DNA from: JAXLRU01 sp046330935
GTDB lineage: Bacteria; Actinomycetota; Actinomycetes; Actinomycetales; Kineosporiaceae
Assembly (NCBI GenBank): GCA_046330935.1
Contig: JAXLRU010000002.1
Span: 1,116,001 to 1,180,000, forward strand
Length of the DNA: 64,000 bases
Direction of reading: 5' to 3'
Shown here: positions 59,104-64,000 of the stretch, one piece after another
How the letters are laid out: each line of letters begins with the position of its first letter
Position numbering within the stretch: position 1 is the stretch's first letter
Translations under genes and position numbers: made by a program
The notes under the pieces: model-generated
The model's input: the letters and a program-made list of their open reading frames with translations, nothing else
Told to the model about the DNA's origin: nothing
The model's database searches: none

Positions 59104-60456
59104 ATGTCGCGAGAGGGCCGGTTCCTGGCACTGGCGGGCGCCGCGTGCGCGGCCGTGGTCAGCGCCAGCGCCTGGCTCGCCGCGGGCCTGCCGGGGGTGG
59201 TGAGCGGTAACACCACGGCGAACGGGGACGCCTGCCGCGACTACGCGGAGTACGGCCGCCACCCCGGCGAGAAGGTGCGGATCCTGTCTGCCGCCCAGGG
59301 CCTGGAGGCCGAGCGGCTGGGCCGGGCGTTCCTCACCTTCGAGCACTGCACGGGCATCGACGTCGTCCGCGAGGGCCGCAGCGACCTCGAGGCCGAGCTC
59401 GCCCGCCGGATCGCGGCCCGCACCCCGCCCGAGCTGGTCGTCCTCAACCAGCCGGGGCAGATCCCCGCCGCGGCCGCCTCGGGCCTGCTGCAACCCGCCT
59501 CCGCCGAGCTCACCACCCGCGCCATCGCGGCGTTCCCCGTCTCCTGGCTGACCTACGGGACGACGCGCTCGCAGTTCTACGCCCCGCCGCTCGGCGTCAC
59601 CGTGAAGTCGCTGGTCTGGTACTCCCCGTCGGAGTTCCGCCGGCACGGCTGGCAGGTGCCGCAGACGTGGTCGCAGCTGCGGTCGCTGACGGCGAAGGTC
59701 GCCGAGCGGCCCGACACCCGGCCGTGGTGCGAGGGGCTGGAGTCGGGCACCTCCAGCGGTGCGCCCCTGACCGACTGGGTGGAGGACGTCGTCCTGCGCC
59801 TGTCCGGGCCCGACGTCTACCAGCAGTGGATCCGCCACCAGGTCGACTTCGCCGACCCGCCGATCCGCTCCGCCTTCGACGAGGTCTCGTGGTTCCTGCG
59901 CGACCCCGCCCACGCCAACGGCGGTTTCGGTGCGCCCGCCTCGATCGCCACGACGCCGAACGTCGAGGCCGCGCTGCCCGTGCTCGACGGCACGTGCGCG
60001 ATGTCCCGCCAGCCCTCCACCTGGGCCAACCGCTGGCCGGCCGGCACCGAGATCGCCGAGGACGGCGACGTGTGGGCGTTCCCGCTGCCGTCCGTCGACG
60101 GCACGTCCCGGCCCCTGCGCATCGGCGGGGAGTTCCTCGCCCGCTTCGGGCGCACCGATGCCGCCGAGATGACCCAGCGGTTCATGATCAGCCCCACCTT
60201 CACCCGGCTGCGGGCCGCCGAGGGCGGGTGGGTCTCGCCCGCCAACGACCTGCGCGAGAACTGGCTGCCCGACGCCGTCGACCAGGCCAACCTGCGGCTG
60301 CTGCGCGACAAGCGCACCGCGATCAGCTTCGACGCCTCCGACGCGATGCCCGACGCCGTGGGCTCCGGGGCCTTCTGGTCCGAGGGTGTCGAGTGGGTCA
60401 AGGGCCGGTCCACCGCCTCCGTCGTCGCCACCATCGACTCCGCCTGGCCGCGCTGA
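59104..60456 (+). CDS. Orphan sugar-type solute-binding protein 1
   Basis: A 450-residue extracytoplasmic binding protein of the carbohydrate (cluster D/B) type. Signal sequence: FLALAGAACAAVVSASAWLA; a true lipobox is not clear. Landmarks shared with the protein at 60971: ACRDYAEYGRHPGEKVRILS, FEHCTGIDVV, SLVWYSPSEFRRHGW, LTDWVEDVVLRLSGPDVYQQ, DAMPDAVGSGAFWSEGVEW and the end IDSAWPR. ATG 59104 is the start nearest the signal sequence. No permease or ATPase is nearby. It follows cvnD by 167 bp, so it might serve as a sensor protein for CvnA; that is inference. Confidence 0.85.
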   Translation: MSREGRFLALAGAACAAVVSASAWLAAGLPGVVSGNTTANGDACRDYAEYGRHPGEKVRILSAAQGLEAERLGRAFLTFEHCTGIDVVREGRSDLEAELARRIAARTPPELVVLNQPGQIPAAAASGLLQPASAELTTRAIAAFPVSWLTYGTTRSQFYAPPLGVTVKSLVWYSPSEFRRHGWQVPQTWSQLRSLTAKVAERPDTRPWCEGLESGTSSGAPLTDWVEDVVLRLSGPDVYQQWIRHQVDFADPPIRSAFDEVSWFLRDPAHANGGFGAPASIATTPNVEAALPVLDGTCAMSRQPSTWANRWPAGTEIAEDGDVWAFPLPSVDGTSRPLRIGGEFLARFGRTDAAEMTQRFMISPTFTRLRAAEGGWVSPANDLRENWLPDAVDQANLRLLRDKRTAISFDASDAMPDAVGSGAFWSEGVEWVKGRSTASVVATIDSAWPR

Positions 60457-60574
60457 GCCCGCTCGCTCTCCGGCCGTCACCTGCGGGGTGACGCCAGGCT
60501 CACGCCGTCGTCGTCCCTCTGTGTCTCGGCTTGGGAGCCCCGGTCGCGGGGTCTCCGCTTGGGGGAGCATCCCA

Positions 60575-60685
60575 GCGCCTATACCGCGGGGAGCGTCCCC
60601 AAATCCCGGCGCAGGGTGGCGGGGTCTCGGCTTTGGGGACGCTCGCCGCGCCTATACCGCGGGGAGCGTCCCCAAATCCCGGCGC
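60575..60685. repeat. Two 73-bp direct repeats, each able to fold into a hairpin
   Basis: The 38-bp cores at 60575-60612 and 60648-60685 are identical (beginning GCGCCTATACCGCGGGGAGC). In the second unit TTTGGGGACGCTC-g-CCGCG (60632-60650) and its complement (60658-60676) form a long stem with a single G-G mismatch and loop CCTATAC. The first unit's left arm is less perfect. They lie in the 514-bp gap between the two binding-protein genes. Confidence 0.85.
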
Positions 60686-60792
60686 GGGATGGCTGGGGCC
60701 GCGGATCCACCCGAGCCGTTCACCGGGCCGTGGCCGGACCGTGATCCTTCCCGACCGAAACTGGGAGGTTCATGACGTTTGGTTGGTGACCC

Positions 60793-60822
60793 CTGACGGT
60801 GGGTGAGTCGCTGGCGTAGCAT
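60793..60822 (+). promoter_or_regulatory. Possible promoter of the second binding-protein gene
   Basis: CTGACG (60793-60798), an 18-base spacer and TAGCAT (60817-60822). It would give a leader of about 140 bases before the ATG at 60971. The -10 is good, the -35 only moderate. Confidence 0.4.
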
Positions 60823-60970
60823 CCGCGAGGCCGATGTCGCCGTGTCCCAACACGGAGCCGTCGACCATTGCGGCGTCGCCGGGTCCCGGGGATGCTGACC
60901 GTCGATGTCGGCCCGGGGGGGCTGCTGCTCGGGCAGGACCGCCGGCCCAGCATCGTCTAGGAGGATGAGG

Positions 60971-62302
60971 ATGGCCCTGCGCACGCGAGGGATCGCCGCG
61001 GCCCTGGCCGTGACGGCTGCGCTGGCGGGGTTGGCCGGGTGCGGCTCGGGCACCGACGCGTCCGCCGAGGTGGGGGCCTGCCGCGACTACGTGCAGTACG
61101 GCAAGCACGAGGGGTCGTCGGTGCGGATCATGTCCTCGATCCGCGACCTCGAAGCCGCCAACTTCACCCGCACGTTCCGGGCCTTCGAGAAGTGCACGGG
61201 GATCAAGGTCGTCTGGGACGGCAAGCAGGGCTTCGAGGCCGACCTGCGCAAGCAGCTGGAGGCCAAGGCGCCGCCCAACCTCGCGATCATCGCCCAGCCC
61301 GGCCTGCTGCAGTACAGCGTGGCGTCGGGCCAGGCCAAGCCGGCGTCGGCGCAGCTGACCACGCTGGCGCGGGCCGAGTACAGCGGCCAGTGGCTCGACT
61401 ACGGCACCGTCGGCGACGTCTTCTATGCCGCCCCACTGGGCGCCAACGTGAAGTCGTGGGTCTGGTACTCGCCGGCCATGTTCCGCCGCAACAACTGGAA
61501 GGTGCCCACGACGTGGGCGGAGCTGAAGTCGCTGACGGCGCGCATCGCCGCCGAGGGTGACGTGAAGCCCTGGTGCGCGGGCATCGAGTCGGGCAAGGCC
61601 ACGGGCTGGCCGCTCACCGACTGGATCGAGGACGTCGTGCTGCGCCTGGACGGGCCCGACGTCTACGAGGACTGGGTCGAGCACAAGATCCCCTTCACCG
61701 ACCCACGGATCAAGGCGGCCTTCGACGAGGTCGGGGGCATCCTCAAGAACCGCAAGTACACCAACGGCGGCTACGGCGACCCTGCCTCGATCGCCAGCAC
61801 CCCCTACCAGGAGGGCGGCCTGCCGATCCTCGACGGCGAGTGCGCGATGTACCGGATGGCCTCGTTCTACGTGAACCAGTGGCCGGCGGGCACCGAGGTG
61901 GCCCGCGACGGGGACGTCTACGCGTTCTACCTGCCCTCCGTCGACGGCACCTCCCGCCCCGTGCTCATCGGCGGCGAGTTCGTCACCCGCTTCACCGACG
62001 ACGCCGCCACCCAGGCCGTGCAGCTCTACATGGCCTCGCCCGAGTTCGCCAACGACCGCGCCGCTCAGGGCGGCTGGATCTCCCCGAGCCGCGGGCTGCG
62101 CCTGACCAGCGTCGAGGGCAAGCTCGACGAGGCGTCCGTCGAGCTGCTGCGCGACCCGGCGGTCGTCGTCGCGTTCGACGGGTCGGACTCGATGCCCGAC
62201 GCCGTGGGCGCGGGCACGTTCTGGTCCGAGGGCACGGAATGGATCAAGGGGCAGTCGACGGACGAGACCGTCGCCAAGATCGACGCCTCCTGGCCGCGCT
62301 GA
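60971..62302 (+). CDS. Orphan sugar-type solute-binding lipoprotein 2
   Basis: A 443-residue paralogue of the protein at 59104, with a clear lipobox (AALAGLAGC) and hence anchored in the membrane. It keeps GACRDYVQYGKHEGSSVRIM, FEKCTGIKVV, SWVWYSPAMFRRNNW, LTDWIEDVVLRLDGPDVYED, DSMPDAVGAGTFWSEGTEW and the end IDASWPR. These two proteins form a pair of close paralogues with no transporter genes between or after them. ATG 60971 has AGGAGG 6 bases upstream. The likely ligand is a sugar or oligosaccharide. Confidence 0.88.
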   Translation: MALRTRGIAAALAVTAALAGLAGCGSGTDASAEVGACRDYVQYGKHEGSSVRIMSSIRDLEAANFTRTFRAFEKCTGIKVVWDGKQGFEADLRKQLEAKAPPNLAIIAQPGLLQYSVASGQAKPASAQLTTLARAEYSGQWLDYGTVGDVFYAAPLGANVKSWVWYSPAMFRRNNWKVPTTWAELKSLTARIAAEGDVKPWCAGIESGKATGWPLTDWIEDVVLRLDGPDVYEDWVEHKIPFTDPRIKAAFDEVGGILKNRKYTNGGYGDPASIASTPYQEGGLPILDGECAMYRMASFYVNQWPAGTEVARDGDVYAFYLPSVDGTSRPVLIGGEFVTRFTDDAATQAVQLYMASPEFANDRAAQGGWISPSRGLRLTSVEGKLDEASVELLRDPAVVVAFDGSDSMPDAVGAGTFWSEGTEWIKGQSTDETVAKIDASWPR

Positions 62303-62330
62303 CGGCCGGGGCCCCCGCGAGGATGGGCCC

Positions 62331-62732
62331 ATGGACAGCACCGAGATCGAGCTCACCACGGGCACCACGCTCGTCACCGACCTCACGGCCCACGCCGAGC
62401 GGTTCTGCGCCGGGCGCGGTGACGGCCTGCTGCACGTGTTCGTCCCGCACGCCACGGCCGGCCTCGCGCTGATCGAGACCGGGTCGGGCACGGAGCCCGA
62501 CCTCGCCGACGCCCTCGCCCGCCTGCTGCCCCGCGAGGACGTCTACCGCCACCGGCACGGCTCGCGCGGCCACGGCGGCGACCACGTGATGCCCGCGTTC
62601 GTCGCGCCGTCGATGACCCTGCCCGTCCTGGGCGGGCGGATCGCCCTGGGCACCTGGCAGAGCCTCGTGCTCGTGGACCCCAACGACGACAACCCCCGCC
62701 GCCGCGTCCGGCTGTCGTTCCTGGCCGGCTGA
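62331..62732 (+). CDS. YjbQ-family protein (UPF0047)
   Basis: A 133-residue protein matching YjbQ: VFVPHATAGLALIETGSGTE, YRHRHGSRGHGGDHVMPAF with the conserved His cluster, and LGTWQSLVLVDPNDDNPRRR. Members can act weakly as thiamine-phosphate synthases, but the physiological role is open. It starts 29 bp after the lipoprotein stop and may share its transcript. Confidence 0.9.
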   Translation: MDSTEIELTTGTTLVTDLTAHAERFCAGRGDGLLHVFVPHATAGLALIETGSGTEPDLADALARLLPREDVYRHRHGSRGHGGDHVMPAFVAPSMTLPVLGGRIALGTWQSLVLVDPNDDNPRRRVRLSFLAG

Positions 62733-62759
62733 GCCGACGGCGCCGCTCGCCCGGCTGGT

Positions 62760-62915
62760 AAGGTCCGGCACGGCCGGGCTCGACCCGGCAGCTCGGCACG
62801 GACGAGCTCCTCCACCCCGGCAGCGAAACCGGTGCGAACCCGGTGCTGTCCCGCAACTGTGTACGCCTCACCGCCGAGGCGTGAGCCAGGTCGCCTGCCG
62901 GGAGTGGTCCGCCAA
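62760..62915 (+). ncRNA. Cobalamin riboswitch
   Basis: The conserved core is plain: GCGAAACCGGTGCGAACCCG (62821-62840), then GCTGTCCCGCAACTGTG and the closing GTGAGCCAGGTCGCCTGCC near 62882-62900, the B12-box and its partner. Adenosylcobalamin binding would lower expression of the genes that follow, here the B12-type binding protein at 62990. A possible hairpin follows the core. The 5' boundary is approximate. Confidence 0.95.
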
Positions 62916-62989
62916 CAACCCTCGCGGACAGGGTGGCGTATCGGGCGGAGACCCGGTGACGTCACCGTTCGTCACCTGGAGTCCCTTTC

Positions 62990-63943
62990 ATGGCCCCGTT
63001 CACCACCCGGCGCGCGGCGCTCCTCGGCGCCCTCGCCCTGCCCGTCCTCGCGCTCGCGGCGTGCGGCGACGACGCGCCCGCCCCGGCGTCGTCCCCGGCC
63101 TCGCCGGTCGCGTCCTCCGGTCCCGCCTACCCGCTGCGGCTGAGCGCGAGCCCGAACCCGTCGTTCGCGATCGAGAAGCAGCCCGCGGCGATCGTCAGCC
63201 TCAGCCCCACCGCCACCGAGGTGCTCTACGCCGTCGGCGCGGGCGGCCAGGTCAAGGCCGTCGACGACCAGTCGTCCTACCCGGCGCAGGCCCCGCGGAC
63301 GAAGCTGTCGGGCTTCCAGCCCAACGTCGAGGCGATCGCCGGGTACGCCCCCGACCTCGTGATCCTGTCCAACGACAGCAACGGCGTCGCCGACGGCCTG
63401 CGCAAGCTCGACGTCCCGGTCTACCTGATGCCCGCCCCCGACACCCTGGCAGGCGCCTACGCGCAGTGGCAGGAGCTCGGCGACGTCGTCGGCCGGCACG
63501 CGCAGGCGGGGGAGCTGGTGGAGTCGGTGCGCAAGCGGATCGCGGACGCCGTCGCGAAGGCGCCGGCCGCCGCCAAGGGCGCGACGGTCTACCACGAGCT
63601 CGACCAGACGTTCTACTCGGTGAGCTCCGCGACGTTCATCGGCGACGTGTACCGCCAGTTCGGCCTCACCAACATCGCCGATGGTCCGCGGCGGCGAAGG
63701 CGGGGGAGTACCCGCAGCCGGCCGAGTCGATCGTGAAGGCGGCGCCCGGCCGTCATCGTGCTGGCCGACACCAAGTGCTGCAGCCAGGACAAGGCGGCCG
63801 TGGCCAAGCGCCCCGGGTTCGCCGCGGTCCCGGCCGTGGCGCAGGGTCGGGTGCTGGAGGCCGACGACGACATCGCCAGCCGCTGGGGCCCGCGCGTCGC
63901 CGACTTCGCCGAGCAGGTCCTCACCGTCCTGCCCGCGAGCTGA
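62990..63943 (+). pseudogene. btuF: B12/haem-type ABC transporter binding protein (BtuF/FecB family), frameshifted near its end
   Basis: A binding lipoprotein of about 317 residues. A twin-arginine (TTRRAALLG) and lipobox (LALAAC) signal is followed by the BtuF fold: IVSLSPTATEVLYAVGAG, FQPNVEAIAGYAPDLVILSND and KRPGFAAVPAVAQGRVLEAD. After LTNIAD (about 63682) the frame shifts (one base missing near 63690), reads AAKAGEYPQPAESIVKAAP in the second frame, and returns to the first after an extra C near 63745 (AVIVLADTKCCSQDKAAVAK). Two compensating indels in GC-rich runs look like sequencing error. The riboswitch just upstream supports B12 uptake. Confidence 0.8.
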
Positions 63944-63956
63944 ACCGGAGCCCGAG

Positions 63957-64000
63957 ATGACCGCCGTCCCCGTGACCGCCCGGGTGCCCCGTGGGGGGCG
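63957..64000 (+). CDS. Start of a following gene, probably the FecCD-type permease
   Basis: ATG 63957 with GGAGCCCGAG upstream, reading MTAVPVTARVPRGG before the window ends. It begins 14 bp after the binding-protein stop. A membrane permease would be the usual next gene in a B12 uptake operon, but 14 residues do not prove it. Confidence 0.5.
   Translation, partial: MTAVPVTARVPRGG

Overview
The window is very GC-rich double-stranded DNA with dense, short-gapped genes, frequent GTG starts and ATGA/GTGA stop-start overlaps. The gene content points to a motile, high-GC actinobacterium: a complete MglA/roadblock 'conservon' (cvnABCD), a bacterial proteasome activator ending in GQYL, F420-type luciferase-like oxidoreductases, PadR-, TetR-, LacI- and WYL-type regulators, and flagellar basal-body genes. 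I cannot name the genus from sequence alone; a flagellated group such as Kineosporiaceae or Cellulomonadaceae-like would fit.

Layout. 1-9.4 kb is a defence-type accessory region: a type I restriction-modification locus (hsdM and hsdS full of frameshifts, hsdR intact), a NYN-domain nuclease gene with a terminator in its leader, a leftover DUF3320 fragment of a large helicase, and a leaderless Phd/RelE-like toxin-antitoxin pair. 9.4-13.5 kb holds a broken WYL regulator, a DinB protein and two near-duplicate LLM oxidoreductases around a small membrane protein. 13.7-17.5 kb (minus) is a flagellar operon flgB-flgC-fliE-fliF-fliG that stops at fliG. 17.9-19.7 kb is an RsbS/RsbT-like partner-switching module plus a kinase-phosphatase fusion. 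20-28 kb carries a secreted protein, a DUF4184 protein, two TetR/drug-exporter pairs with visible operators, and a chemoreceptor. 28-35 kb is mainly housekeeping (M50 protease, DUF3467, HAD phosphatase, FBP protein, Bpa, ManA, GNAT).

35-39.4 kb is a PadR-controlled FtsX/ABC exporter operon. 40-46.8 kb combines a GH26 mannanase with a LacI regulator and matching operators, a three-gene ABC-2 exporter, and a secreted SGNH hydrolase. The mannanase and the hydrolase end in an almost identical Thr/Pro linker plus a basic two-cysteine tail that I do not recognise. 48.3-51.1 kb is a tandem family of secreted proteins of about 210 residues (three full copies and one stub) with no function I can assign. 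Lac-operator-like 14-bp palindromes precede two members of this family and also lie in the leader of the SGNH hydrolase gene, so these look like one secreted-protein regulon.

51.1-53 kb holds a permease (one frameshift) coupled to a MobA-like gene. 53.3-58.9 kb is the conservon, followed by two orphan sugar-type solute-binding proteins with no permease nearby, then YjbQ, and finally a cobalamin riboswitch leading into a B12-type binding protein and the first codons of a following gene.

A caution for the reader: single-base indels in otherwise well-conserved genes are very dense at 1-2.65 kb and sporadic elsewhere (about 9.59, 17.87, 51.295, 63.69 and 63.745 kb). Some of these are probably sequencing or assembly errors rather than true pseudogenes.
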